A stretch of DNA of 64,000 nucleotides from Singulisphaera sp. GP187. Lineage in GTDB: Bacteria; Planctomycetota; Planctomycetia; Isosphaerales; Isosphaeraceae. The notes beneath the pieces are model-generated. The model saw only the letters and a list, made by a program, of their open reading frames with translations, was not told the origin of the DNA and did no database searches. The DNA lies in contig NZ_FSRB01000003.1 in assembly GCF_900129635.1 (NCBI RefSeq), forward strand, positions 372,001-436,000, read 5' to 3'. Both the position numbers and the translations under genes were made by a program. Positions within the stretch are counted from its first letter, which is position 1. Each line of letters opens with the position of its first letter. Shown here piece after piece: positions 8,628 through 17,361 of this stretch.

Positions 8628-9662
8628 CTATTGCGATGTAACGGGGGTCGCTGTCTCCGCGTCCTTATGGACGAACGCTGATGATCGTCTTGACCTTGAT
8701 CCGCTCTGTCGGGTTGAGGATGGACGAACGCTGATGATCGTCTTGCCCTTGATCCGCTCTGTCGGGTTGAGGGCGGCAACGGCGTCGTCGAGGGTCGCGA
8801 CGTTGCCGATGTTCGTCCGCACTCGCCCGTCACGCGCCCACCGGACAATCTCACTCAGTTGGGCGCGGTCGGGCACGACAACGAAGTCGATCGCCAAGCC
8901 GTCGGCGGGCCGTGCCTCGGTCGGGCCGGCGATGGTCACCAGCGTTCCTCCGGCGCGAATCAGGCCTGCGGACCGCTTCGCGATGTCGCCGCCGAGGACA
9001 TCGAAAACCAGATCGACCCCGCCGACATCTTCCAGGGCGTCGTTATCGAGGTCGACGAACTCCTGCGCGCCGAAGTCGAGCGCCGTCTGACGGCCGGCAG
9101 CGCGCCCGGTGCCGATGACGTAGGCGCCGGCCTCACGTGCGAACTGGGTTGCCATCGAACCGACTACGCCGGCCGCACCGTGCACCAGGACGCTCTGCCC
9201 CGCCCGAAGGCGACCGTGCTCGAACAGGCCCTGCCACGCGGTGAGGCCCGACATCACGAGGGCCGCGCCCTCCGTAAAGTCAACGTCGCCCGGCAGCGGC
9301 GCGAGGTTGCGTGCCTCAACGGCTACATACTCCGCCAGCGTGCCGTCGCGAGTCCAGTCTGTGAGGCCGAACACCCGCTGTCCCACAGACAGTCCCGTCG
9401 TTCCATAGCTGAGGGCGGTGACCACTCCGGCCAGCTCGTGGCCGGGGATCGACGGCGTCCGGTCACGGCCGAGGCGATCGACCCAGGTCGAGGGCCACGA
9501 CAGCTCATCCCCGGTGAATCCCGACGCATGAACCCGAACAACGACATCGCCGTAGTTCGCGCCCGAGAGGCTGGCGAGCGCCCCTCCCTGCGGCTCGGGC
9601 CGCTCCACCAGCTTCATCCCGGCCGTTCCGGCGGCCTGATCCGTCACCACAATCGCCTTCAT
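8628..9662 (-). CDS. MDR-type NADP-dependent quinone/alkenal oxidoreductase
   Basis: A 344-residue medium-chain dehydrogenase/reductase of the zinc-free quinone reductase branch. It has the GroES-like N-terminal domain (GDVVVRVHASGFTGDEL, IPGHELAGVV), and the cofactor domain SVLVHGAAGVVGSMATQFAR (about residues 155-175). It likely reduces quinones or unsaturated carbonyl compounds with NADPH in the cytoplasm. ATG 9662 has a GGAGG site 6 bases upstream. The natural end appears to be KTIISVRP. A 53-bp tandem duplication there shifts the frame and adds about 28 unrelated residues rich in Ser and Arg. The extra tail may or may not disturb the enzyme. Confidence 0.85.
   Translation of the reverse strand: MKAIVVTDQAAGTAGMKLVERPEPQGGALASLSGANYGDVVVRVHASGFTGDELSWPSTWVDRLGRDRTPSIPGHELAGVVTALSYGTTGLSVGQRVFGLTDWTRDGTLAEYVAVEARNLAPLPGDVDFTEGAALVMSGLTAWQGLFEHGRLRAGQSVLVHGAAGVVGSMATQFAREAGAYVIGTGRAAGRQTALDFGAQEFVDLDNDALEDVGGVDLVFDVLGGDIAKRSAGLIRAGGTLVTIAGPTEARPADGLAIDFVVVPDRAQLSEIVRWARDGRVRTNIGNVATLDDAVAALNPTERIKGKTIISVRPSSTRQSGSRSRRSSAFVHKDAETATPVTSQ
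8667..8772. repeat. 53-bp tandem duplication at 3' end of the MDR gene
   Basis: 8667-8719 and 8720-8772 are two head-to-tail copies differing by one base (TTGACC versus TTGCCC). Each copy encodes the end of the MDR protein up to ISVRP. Because 53 is not a multiple of three, the second copy in the direction of transcription is read in another frame, and the ancestral TAA (8665-8667) is skipped. Confidence 0.92.
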
Positions 9663-9820
9663 CCGGCACCTCCATCGATGTCTCTATCTGGAATATCGTT
9701 GTGAGCGTCGCACGCTGTCCCCCAAGGCTTGCTCGAACGATGCGTCGAGCGCACTGAGGTTGAGGACGGGTCTCGTTACTGACGGGTCCCGAGCGGTTTC
9801 GTCGTAAGACTGGTCGCTTC

Positions 9821-9870
9821 GTGGCACGAAAACACCGCCTGTCGCGTGCCACGGAGCTCGACAACGAGCT
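9821..9870 (-). terminator. Two adjacent hairpins downstream of the NTF2-like gene
   Basis: GTGGCACG (9821-9828) pairs with CGTGCCAC (9845-9852), and AGCTCG (9855-9860) pairs with CGAGCT (9865-9870). They lie about 55 bp after the stop of the NTF2-like gene and could end its transcript. No T-run follows, so factor-independent termination is unproven. Confidence 0.35.
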
Positions 9871-9925
9871 GCCTCATTCAAAGAAACTTTTCCAAAGGCA
9901 GCCCGATGTCACCCAGCGATCCGAC

Positions 9926-10309
9926 CTATCCGTCCTGGTCGAGATTAAAGTGTGCCGACACGGCAACCCAGGTGCCGTCGCGGCGTGCCCAGTTATCGGT
10001 GTAACGGCCCCGGCGCGGCTTGCCGTCTGCCGAGCGGGAGTCAAAGCGCCCATGGATGATCGCGAAATCACCCAGCACGCGGATTCGCACGTCCTCGGCC
10101 ACAAGCCCGCTGCTCGTCACCGGCTGCGCCGTCAGCTTGAGAAACTCGGCCTTGTCGAGCAGCGAGCCGTCCGGATACGAGCTCATGAAGTCGTCGGCCA
10201 AAATCTCCTCGAAACGCTTCACATCCCCATTCTGCACTGCGGCGAAAAAGTCGAGGTTCAGGGCGGTCAGCGTATCAAGATCGCGTTGCGTATTCGCGTT
10301 TGTTTGCAT
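9926..10309 (-). CDS. NTF2-like (DUF4440/SnoaL-type) protein
   Basis: A 127-residue single-domain protein with the NTF2-like cone fold pattern: an N-terminal helix (LTALNLDFFAAVQNGD), FEEILADDFMSSYPDG, and the terminal strands YTDNWARRDGTWVAVSAHF. Members bind small hydrophobic molecules or act as simple isomerases or hydratases. No signal peptide is seen, so it is probably cytoplasmic. ATG 10309 has AAGGA 7 bases upstream. It follows two cytochrome P460 genes on the same strand and precedes the MDR gene, so it may be part of a stress or detoxification operon. Its function is unknown. Confidence 0.8.
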   Translation of the reverse strand: MQTNANTQRDLDTLTALNLDFFAAVQNGDVKRFEEILADDFMSSYPDGSLLDKAEFLKLTAQPVTSSGLVAEDVRIRVLGDFAIIHGRFDSRSADGKPRRGRYTDNWARRDGTWVAVSAHFNLDQDG

Positions 10310-10450
10310 GCCTATATCCTTGAGAGTTCGGCGTTTTCTCGTTCAGTCACGAAATGAAGCCCTGATCTTTGACCCGTAGGACTTCAACACGGATTGGGAT
10401 TTCGCGATGCGGGCCATGATCCGGGTCCCCGACGACTAGAAATACGCCCG

Positions 10451-11056
10451 TCAATTCTTAAGCACCGGGTATCCGCGGATGTACACCCAATCATCCTTCT
10501 TGGCCGGAACGTGGCAGGTCCTGCAGTCAGTTGAATAGTCGGTCGCCACGTTGCGTGCGGGCTCCTTTCCCATGAAGAGGGCCCAGCCCCAGCCGTCGCC
10601 CCACAGGTCGTTGCCGGGGAACCGGCCCTTCGCGTCCTTGATCATCACGAACCAGAGCTTGATGTCCGTAGCCCAGTGGGACTGCCCCGTGGTGAGCTTG
10701 TCCGAGCCGACCCGCGTGACTTCCTTCACGAGCGTCGCGCCGTCTGGGAACTTGCCGTCGCGGCGATACGCCCGAACGTCTTCCGGCCGCGCATACACGA
10801 CGTGCATCTCGTCGAGCGGCTTATCCGGTTTCGTGGCCACGGCGTACGTGCCCAGGTGCAGGAAGGTCTCGCGGTAATCGGTCGGCCGCGTAATGGCGCC
10901 ATCCTTCGTGACGTACGGCGAGAAGCCGGAGATCTTGGAAGCGGGGGAGTCATCCGCAGGTGACGGGTGCGACAAGCCAAGGGCGATCATCGCGGCGAAG
11001 AGCACCGCTACGAGCAGGCCGCCGATGTTCTGCCAACGGGGAATGTTAATGAGCAT
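10451..11056 (-). CDS. Cytochrome P460-family c-type heme protein (copy 2)
   Basis: A 201-residue exported protein. Residues 1-28 are a signal or anchor segment (NIGGLLVAVLFAAMIALGL). The mature part has the P460 family blocks HVVYARPEDVRAYRRDGKFPDG, ATLVKEVTRVGS and WGWALFMG. It ends with the heme-c motif CRTCH followed by DWVYIRGYPVLKN. P460 proteins are periplasmic hemes, some of which oxidise hydroxylamine or bind NO; whether this one does is not known. ATG 11056 has TAGGAG 9 bases upstream; an in-frame ATG at 11065 abuts that site. It lies 76 bp after a paralogous gene, and the two are likely co-transcribed. Confidence 0.87.
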   Translation of the reverse strand: MLINIPRWQNIGGLLVAVLFAAMIALGLSHPSPADDSPASKISGFSPYVTKDGAITRPTDYRETFLHLGTYAVATKPDKPLDEMHVVYARPEDVRAYRRDGKFPDGATLVKEVTRVGSDKLTTGQSHWATDIKLWFVMIKDAKGRFPGNDLWGDGWGWALFMGKEPARNVATDYSTDCRTCHVPAKKDDWVYIRGYPVLKN

Positions 11057-11132
11057 GGTGTGCATCTCCTATTGGTATGCGGGGTGATTCCTCCTCAGAG
11101 GAGCGCGGTCCTGCGATGCCCCCGGGTGTGCT

Positions 11133-11732
11133 TCATTTCGAACGTGCGGCCGCTGCGCGCAAGACGGGGTAGTACTGGCTAAAGACCCAATCCGTCTTGG
11201 CGCTGTCCTGGTGGCACTGGTTGCAGGCGCTGGCAACGTTCTTGGACGTCTCCGCCTTGAGCGGGTACTTGTGGCCGAAGCTGAAGTAGGCCCACGAGCC
11301 GGGCTCGTCCTTGAAGCGCTTCGAGTCCTTGATGGCGGCCTCGAGGCCGGTGAATTCGCCCTGGAAGTAGCCCATGCCGCTTGCCGCCTCCTTGGCCCCG
11401 ACGCTGCTGAGTTCTTTGATCAGGACGGTGCCGTCCCGGAACTTGCCGGTTTTCTCGTATTGGGCGAAGCCCTCGGGGTCCATGTAGACGGAGTGGAACT
11501 CGGGGAACGTGGCCTCGCCGCCGTTCATGTCGTTGGGGGTAATCACTTCGCCGACGTACACCCACTTGCGATAGTCGACTGGCTGCTTGAGTTTGCCGTC
11601 GGCAGTGAACTCGACCAGGGCCGTCTGCCTTTCGGGCGGCTCGGCCTTCACGGCCAGCACGTAAGACAGTCCGGCGATCCCGACCAGGGCCGCGATACCC
11701 ACGGCCACGTTCGACCTGAATGATCCAAGCAT
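11133..11732 (-). CDS. Cytochrome P460-family c-type heme protein (copy 1)
   Basis: A 199-residue exported protein with an N-terminal membrane/signal segment (VAVGIAALVGIAGLSYVLAV). Core blocks are FHSVYMDPEGFAQYEKTGKF, RDGTVLIKELSSVGA and SWAYFSFGHKYPL. The heme site is CNQCH, followed by DWVFSQYYPVLR. It is a clear paralogue of the next gene but diverged along its length, so the pair is not a recent duplication. The expected place of action is the periplasm. ATG 11732 has GAGG 8 bases upstream. Confidence 0.87.
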   Translation of the reverse strand: MLGSFRSNVAVGIAALVGIAGLSYVLAVKAEPPERQTALVEFTADGKLKQPVDYRKWVYVGEVITPNDMNGGEATFPEFHSVYMDPEGFAQYEKTGKFRDGTVLIKELSSVGAKEAASGMGYFQGEFTGLEAAIKDSKRFKDEPGSWAYFSFGHKYPLKAETSKNVASACNQCHQDSAKTDWVFSQYYPVLRAAAARSK

Positions 11733-12003
11733 GGTGTTGCCTCATTGCTTTCGGAAAAAAAAATGTTATGCATTCGTCATGCGCCATGTGACGGGTCGCG
11801 GGAAGGCTACTCCTCGTCCGCGACGGATCACCCGAAGAAGCTGCGAATCGCCGAAAGGACACCAATCTGTCATCTCGATGACAATGTGGCCGATTTCGGG
11901 GAGGCCGATGTTGCGCCCGTTTTTCCCCAGCCCTTTCACTGAGAGTGAGGAGCGTCCAAGAACAGCTTGCAACTTTGCCTCTGGCCTGGCTGCGTAGTCT
12001 GGT

Positions 12004-12510
12004 TCACGCTGCAACCGGCGGCTCCTGGCATACGGCCGGCCGGAGCGAGGCCAGCAGGAATGCCCCGGCCGCCGCCGACCACACCGAGGACGACAGCGGC
12101 GGCTCGGCTCCGAGGGCGATCGTCATCGTGACGGCGAACACCACCAACAAGACTCCGCTAGCGAGGGCGACTGCCCGCAGCCGGACGCCCGCCAGGAGGC
12201 CGACGGCCAGCGTGACCTCCAGGACGGTCGCCGCCCACCCGGCGACCGGCACCAGGCCGGCGGGCAAATACCAAAGGAGCTCGCCGGTGTAGGCAAGGAA
12301 CGCGTCGAACCCGCCCCAGGACACCCCGGGCGTGCCGGCCGGCCCCCACAGGCCGAATCGGTCGGCCACCGCCGACAGGAACCCGGCCGCCAGGGCGAGC
12401 CGCAGGAAGACGGCCGCCAGGCCGTAGCGAGTTAGCTCGCGGCCAAACGCCTCCACCTGGGAACTCATCGCCCTCTTCTCATGGGTAGTATCTTGCATCA
12501 AGGACTTCAT
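12004..12510 (-). CDS. DoxX-family membrane protein
   Basis: A 168-residue protein with four hydrophobic segments and the DoxX pattern: LAAVFLRLALAAGFLSAVADRFGLWG, then LVPVAGWAATVLEVTLAVGLLAGVRLR. DoxX proteins sit in the inner membrane and are linked to quinone-dependent oxidation and oxidative stress. ATG 12510 has GAGGAG 7 bases upstream. It is the first gene of a minus-strand series doxX - P460 - P460 - NTF2-like - MDR, and it is preceded by a sigma-54-type promoter. A DoxX protein beside P460 hemes suggests a membrane redox role, but that is inference. Confidence 0.82.
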   Translation of the reverse strand: MKSLMQDTTHEKRAMSSQVEAFGRELTRYGLAAVFLRLALAAGFLSAVADRFGLWGPAGTPGVSWGGFDAFLAYTGELLWYLPAGLVPVAGWAATVLEVTLAVGLLAGVRLRAVALASGVLLVVFAVTMTIALGAEPPLSSSVWSAAAGAFLLASLRPAVCQEPPVAA

Positions 12511-12595
12511 CACTGGCTCCTCGGCTCATCTTGGAGCTCTGTCCAGCCGTTTCTCCGGCAGGGTTGCCATCGCGACTCCTTGTTGGAAAGGGAAA

Positions 12596-12611
12596 TGCGA
12601 ACGCTGTGCCA
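12596..12611 (-). promoter_or_regulatory. Sigma-54 (-24/-12) promoter for doxX
   Basis: On the minus strand TGGCACAGCGTTCGCA matches TGGCACG-N4-TTGCA with two changes, and the invariant GG and GC dinucleotides are 10 bases apart as required. It lies 86 bp upstream of the doxX start. The divergent neighbour is a sigma-54 activator, which supports the assignment. Confidence 0.65.
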
Positions 12612-12622
12612 TCTCCCGGAGC

Positions 12623-12651
12623 GTTACCCGAGCACGGCCGTAACTTGTTAC
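12623..12651. promoter_or_regulatory. Possible upstream activator sites (GTAAC/GTTAC cluster)
   Basis: Three related half sites lie just upstream of the sigma-54 promoter: GTTAC (12623-12627), GTAAC (12640-12644) and GTTAC (12647-12651). The last two form the palindrome GTAACTTGTTAC. An enhancer for the adjacent AAA+ activator would be expected here. Confidence 0.4.
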
Positions 12652-12949
12652 AAACAGCGAGTTTTGGTCAGATCCCCGGCGGAAAGGATGAGCCGGTCCT
12701 GTACTCCCGGACCTCCACCGCCACGATATTTCGTGGACGCGTACGGCATTTCGTGGGATCAGCACGCGCGTTCGCCGACCGGGACCTTGTCGGCCAACAA
12801 AGGGCGGGAATGTCGCGCGCCACGGCTACGGTTTTGCTGGCAATAGTTAAAATGATGACCAGCCAACCGTCCCGCGAAACGGTGCGTCGATTCGATCATT
12901 CGGGGTGGTGTTTTGACTGACTGGGGCCTTCGTCGTCAGGCAGGTGTCC

Positions 12950-14854
12950 ATGGGCGAGACGCGCACAACTTCGACAAAGGCGGTAGAGAAGCGAACTACC
13001 CCTAACAACTCCGACGACTCGCTCCGCGGGGTCGTTGAAGAACTCGACGCACTCCGTGTGATCGTCGAGGGGACCGCTCACAGCACCGGCGAGGAGTTTC
13101 TTCAAACCCTCGTCCGTCACCTGGCACAGGCGGTCGGTGCGCACTACGCCTTCGTCGCCGAGTTCGCCTCGCCCGAAACCCGTACCCGAGCCCGCACCAT
13201 CGCCTTTTGGTCCAGAGACGGTATTGCTGAGAATTTCGAGTGGATGCTCGCGGGCACGCCCTGTGAAGACGTAGTCCACGGCAAACTGTGCCACCATCCC
13301 TCGGGGGTACGGCAAAACTTTCCCGAAGACAGACTCCTGGTTAAGTTAGGAATCGAAAGTTACCTGGGAGTGCCGCTGTGCGATCCGGAAGGCAAGGTTC
13401 TCGGCCATCTCGCCGTCTTCGACGACCGTTCGATGCCGGAGGAGCCGCGCAAGCTGCTCATTTTTCGCATCTTCGCGGCGCGCGCCGCGGCGGAGCTGGC
13501 ACGCCTTCACCTGGAGTGGGAGCTTCGCGCCAGCGAGGAGCGTCTGCGGGACTTGATATGAAGAAGCCCCGATCGCTTACGTCAAAGAAGACCTCGAATC
13601 GCGGTTTATCAGCGCCAACCGTGCCGCACAGCGCATTCTGGGAATCAAGCGGGAAGAGGTGCCCGGCCTGGTGGGGATATCGCTCGTCCCTGACACGCCC
13701 GACGCCCAGCGCCGCGTCCAAGAAGCGTTCGCGTCGGTCGGCCGCGGCACGGACACCCGTGGCGCCGTGTTGGAGTTTCGCCGCAAAGACAACGGCAACC
13801 CCGTCTGGGTGCAGTGGTGGTCGAAGCCGGAACTCGGCGGCAAATACACACGCTCGATGTTCCTGGACATCACCGACCATGTCCTCCTGGAACAGGAAAA
13901 GGCTCGCCTCGCTGCCGAAAATGTCTACCTTCAGGAAGAGATCAAATCGGTTCACAACTTCGACGAGATCGTTGGCGAAAGCCCAGCCCTGTTGGAGACG
14001 CTCGAAAAGGTCAATCGTGTCGCCAAGACCGATGCCTCCGTTCTCATCACCGGGGAGACGGGAACCGGCAAGGAACTGATCGCCCGCGCCATCCACTCCG
14101 CCAGTCGCCGGCACGATAAACCGCTGATCAAGCTGAATTGTGCCGCTCTGCCCAGCGGATTGGTCGAGTCCGAATTATTCGGCCACGAAAAAGGGGCGTT
14201 TTCGGGAGCGATCAGTCGTCGCGTGGGGCGCTTCGAATTGGCCCACGGGGGGACGATTTTCCTGGATGAGATCGGCGAAGTTCCGATCGAGGTTCAGGTC
14301 AAACTTCTCCGCGTGCTTCAGGAACGCGAGTTCGAGCGGGTCGGCGGGGCCAAGCCGATCAAAGTCGATGTCCGCGTCATTGCGGCAACCAACCGGGATC
14401 TCGTGAAGTTAATCCACGCGGGAAAGTTCCGCGAGGACTTGTTTTACCGCCTGAACGTCTTTCCGATCGCGCTTCCGCCGCTGCGCGACCGGGAGGGGGA
14501 CGTGCGGCTGTTGGTGCATTTCCTGGTGACCCGGTTCGCGGCCCGCGTCGGCGTGCGGATCGAGTCGGTCGGAAAGGCGTCCCTGGAGCGCCTGAACCGC
14601 TATTCCTGGCCCGGAAACATTCGCGAACTGGAGAACGTTCTGGAACGGGCGGTCATTCTGTCACGCGGTCCGACTCTTGAGATCGATCCGAAAGTGTTCG
14701 CCTCCACTCCGGCCGATCGTCCTCCGGACGCTAATCCGCCAAGGCTGCCAGGTTCAGAAAACGAGGGTCTGGCTGTACCTGGCGTGCGACTGACTCCACC
14801 GCTCGAAAGCCTGGAAGCCAGCACACGAAACCACATTCTGGCTGCCCTTGAGCA
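12950..14854 (+). pseudogene. Sigma-54-dependent activator (GAF-PAS-AAA+), frameshifted and truncated
   Basis: The first part (12950-13561) encodes a GAF sensor domain (about residues 30-190; LRVIVEGTAHSTGEEFLQTL, YLGVPLCDPEGKVLGHLAVF). A single extra A at 13556 makes the frame end at a TGA. In the next frame the protein continues YEEAPIAYVKEDLESRF (PAS domain) into the AAA+ domain. That domain has Walker A GETGTGKE, the sigma-54 loop GAFSGA (a GAFTGA variant), Walker B IFLDEIGE and the WPGNIRELENVLERAV region. After ILAALEHT the gene is cut by an IS element, so the Fis-type DNA-binding domain is lost. Upstream starts are ATG 12950 or GTG 12944. It probably once controlled the divergent doxX/P460 genes. 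Unless the extra base is an assembly error, it is dead. Confidence 0.85.
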
Positions 14855-14871
14855 TACGTTCCGCACATCTC

Positions 14872-15286
14872 GCCTGCAATTTCTCGGAATTTTCACCTCC
14901 TGCTATTTCTGGCATACGCTGATGTATTGGCTCCCGCGACCCGCTCCTTCCATGATCTCCGCCACTGACTTGCTCACATCACGCCTCCTCGTCCCGCCAA
15001 CCCATCGTGATCGTTCCCCATCGATTCTTCGCTTGTTTCCCATGCAAGGCAATGTCCCAACCGTTCCCTGCCTCCTTTCGGAGTCAAACTTGAGGATTCG
15101 CTTTTGACGTAAGTCTTGCGGGCCTAGACTTACGTCAAGGCGTAATTATTTCTGCAAGTCAACAAAATTTTCCACCTTGACCCGCTCGACTCTCGGACAA
15201 TCATGCCGACGGGAATCACAACCCGACGCCTGTCGCCAATCGCGGGCATGTCGAGGACGATTTGATCCCTCTCGAGGCCATGGTCC
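14872..15286. other. Non-coding leader of the IS element
   Basis: About 415 bp between the left terminal repeat and the transposase start. It contains a strong hairpin (15104-15138) and a doubtful 46-codon minus-strand frame (14903-15043). This is unusually long for a leader in this IS group. Confidence 0.5.
15104..15138. terminator. Perfect 13-bp stem hairpin inside the IS element
   Basis: TTGACGTAAGTCT (15104-15116) pairs perfectly with AGACTTACGTCAA (15126-15138), with a 9-base loop. It may block read-through transcription into the transposase or serve as a regulatory site. No clear T-run follows on either strand. Confidence 0.45.
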
Positions 15287-17038
15287 ATGCCAGAACAAAA
15301 ACGACCGCGCCAGTCGAATCCCGCTCCCGATCTCAGTCCCGGCGAGGCGGCCCACACCGGCGGTCAGTCCCTCAAGTCCTTCCGGCTCGGCGCCCTTCCC
15401 ATCCTCGATCGGATCATCCGCCGACTTCGACTGGATGACTTCCTCCGCCAATACCTTCCCCCCGAGGATGCCCGCCAAAAGATCGCCACCTCCACCGGCC
15501 TCCTTCTCTTGCTCAAGAACCTTCTCGTCTCCCGTGAACCCATGTATGGCGTCGGCCAATGGGCGAGTCGCCACCCCGCCGAGTGGTTCGCTCTGACCCC
15601 GGCCCAACTGCCCCACTGGAACGACGACCGCGTCGGACGTTGTCTCGACCGACTCTTCGACGCCAATGTCCCCTCGTTCACCCTGGCCGTCGCCACCCAT
15701 GCCGTGGCGGAGTTCAACGTCGCATTGGACGAACTCCATAACGACTCGACCACAATCACCTTCCACGGCGACTATCGCGAGGCGGCCCAAGAGGACCTGA
15801 TGCGGGGCCAGAAGACCCAGGCCATTACCTGGGGGCACAACAAGGATCATCGCCCTGACCTCAAACAACTGCTCTACGTCCTGACCGTCACTCGCGATGG
15901 CGGCGTACCGGTTCACTTCCGCGTCGAAAGCGGGAATACCACCGACGACCGCACTCATCGTGCCACCTGGGACCTGCTGTGCCAGTTGACCGGGCGACGG
16001 GACTTTCTCTATGTGGCCGACTGCAAGCTCGCCACCGCCGAGAACATGGCTTACCTGCACCAGCACGGCGGCCGATTCCTGAGCATCCTGCCTCGTACCC
16101 GCTCCGAAGATGGCGAATTCCGCGCGTTGTTGTACCAGGACCAGGTGACCTGGAAGCCGATCCATGAGAAGCGGGATGAGAAGGGAGTTCTCCTGGAACG
16201 CTACAGCGTGGCCGACCAGGCGACCCTCAGTGCCGAGGGCTACCGTCTGATCTGGTGTCACAGCACACGGAAAGCGGAAGTCGACGCATCATCACGTCAT
16301 CAGCAAGTGGAGCGTGCGTTGCTGGCGTTGTCGGAACTGCGGTTAAAACTCAGCTCGCCGCGTAGCCGCTATCGCCAACTCGGAAAGGTCAAGGAGGCGG
16401 TCGCGGCCATCCTGGAGCCGCGGGACTTGGCCCGGTGGATCACAGTCGAAGTCGTGGAAAAACGGGAGGAAACTTACCGTCAGGAGGGGCGTGGCCGTCC
16501 CAACGACAAGACGCGCTACGTGAAAGAGGAGACCGTTCGCATCGCATTGACTTACCGCATCGACCATGTTGCTCTCGCGGCGGAAATGTGCGTCGACGGT
16601 GTCTTTCCCCTAATCACCAACGAGTTATTGCTTACTGAGGAAGAATTGCTATTAGCATACAAGCGTCAGCCGGTAATCGAGAAGCGGTTTTCGCAACTCA
16701 AGACAGACTTCGAAGTGGCTCCCGTGTACCTGCAGAACGTGGGGCGGATCCAGTCGCTGCTTTGCGTCTATTTCTTGGCCCTGTTGACCGAGGCGCTGCT
16801 GGAGCGGGAACTGCGTGCGGCGATGAAACGCGATGGTGTGAAGAGTGTGCCTCTGTACCCGGAAGGTCGAGCGTGCCATCGCCCGACGGCACGTCGGGTG
16901 ATTGATTTGTTCGAGGAGGTGCAGCGTCATCAGCTGATCGTGGAGGGGCAAGCGCCAGTGGAATTCACGACCGAGCTCTCCAAGTTGCAACGCCAGATTC
17001 TGAACCTGCTTGGCATGGCGACGGCCTACGATCGCTGA
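15287..17038 (+). CDS. IS1634-type (IS4 superfamily) transposase
   Basis: A 583-residue DDE transposase. The N-terminal DUF4277-like region (SFRLGALPILDRIIRRLRL, LLLLLKNLLVSREPMYGV) is followed by the catalytic core. Candidate acidic residues are in LDELHNDSTTITFHGDY and FLYVADCKLATAENM. The C-terminal IEKRFSQLKTDFEVAPVY carries the E-x6-K of the IS4 group. Length and order fit IS1634-like elements, and the frame is intact. It lies within a 17-bp inverted-repeat pair. ATG 15287 is the first start after the hairpin. Confidence 0.88.
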   Translation: MPEQKRPRQSNPAPDLSPGEAAHTGGQSLKSFRLGALPILDRIIRRLRLDDFLRQYLPPEDARQKIATSTGLLLLLKNLLVSREPMYGVGQWASRHPAEWFALTPAQLPHWNDDRVGRCLDRLFDANVPSFTLAVATHAVAEFNVALDELHNDSTTITFHGDYREAAQEDLMRGQKTQAITWGHNKDHRPDLKQLLYVLTVTRDGGVPVHFRVESGNTTDDRTHRATWDLLCQLTGRRDFLYVADCKLATAENMAYLHQHGGRFLSILPRTRSEDGEFRALLYQDQVTWKPIHEKRDEKGVLLERYSVADQATLSAEGYRLIWCHSTRKAEVDASSRHQQVERALLALSELRLKLSSPRSRYRQLGKVKEAVAAILEPRDLARWITVEVVEKREETYRQEGRGRPNDKTRYVKEETVRIALTYRIDHVALAAEMCVDGVFPLITNELLLTEEELLLAYKRQPVIEKRFSQLKTDFEVAPVYLQNVGRIQSLLCVYFLALLTEALLERELRAAMKRDGVKSVPLYPEGRACHRPTARRVIDLFEEVQRHQLIVEGQAPVEFTTELSKLQRQILNLLGMATAYDR

Positions 17039-17092
17039 AATTGCAGGCCGCCGGAAATTCGGAGATAATGAACCAGAGATGTGCGGAACGTA

Positions 17093-17207
17093 GGTTATAG
17101 GGCCAGGCCAACCACACGAGGGCCAGGACGGCGACCACAACAACCGCCAGCAGCCATCGCACCGCGTCCCGCACGCGAGAGCTATTCACGACCGGTCTCT
17201 CAAACAT
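17093..17207 (-). pseudogene. Truncated membrane-protein gene at the IS right flank
   Basis: ATG 17207, with AGGAA 7 bases upstream, opens MFERPVVNSSRVRDAVRWLL followed by a hydrophobic stretch ending LALVWLAWPYNLR. The frame runs straight into the IS terminal repeat after about 38 codons. Only the cytoplasmic N-terminus and one membrane segment remain, so the family cannot be told. Confidence 0.6.
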
Positions 17208-17361
17208 CAACAATTCCTATTCGCACAACCTAATCGCAATACAAAATCAACATCCGCTCATTATTCGATAAATTCACGAACCTTATCCGACAACCCCATT
17301 TCGAATGCTTCTATCGCCTTTCTTTATAGCTTCGAGCCGTAGACGATGTCGACGTCCTTCG

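Larger units (their letters stand above)
12511..12949. other. Divergent control region between doxX and the sigma-54 activator
   Basis: About 440 bp with no convincing gene. It holds the sigma-54-type promoter for doxX and the GTAAC/GTTAC cluster listed separately. A short palindrome CACGATATTTCGTG lies near 12721-12734. Confidence 0.6.
14855..17092 (+). mobile_element. IS1634/IS4-superfamily insertion sequence
   Basis: A 2.24-kb element bounded by perfect 17-bp inverted repeats TACGTTCCGCACATCTC (14855-14871 and, inverted, 17076-17092). Imperfect similarity runs about 23 bp further in (TCTCGGAATTTTC versus TCTCCGAATTTCC). It carries one transposase gene. No target-site duplication is visible: the left flank ends in GAGCA and the right flank starts GGTTA. 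The two flanks belong to two different truncated genes, so the insertion was accompanied or followed by a deletion or rearrangement. Confidence 0.85.

Noticed and set aside
11766..12014. Minus-strand frame between doxX and the first P460 gene
   Set aside because: Overlaps the doxX end, has no ribosome site and no domain; treated as non-coding.
14903..15043. 46-codon minus-strand frame in the IS leader
   Set aside because: Too short, no family, and no clear ribosome site; could be chance.
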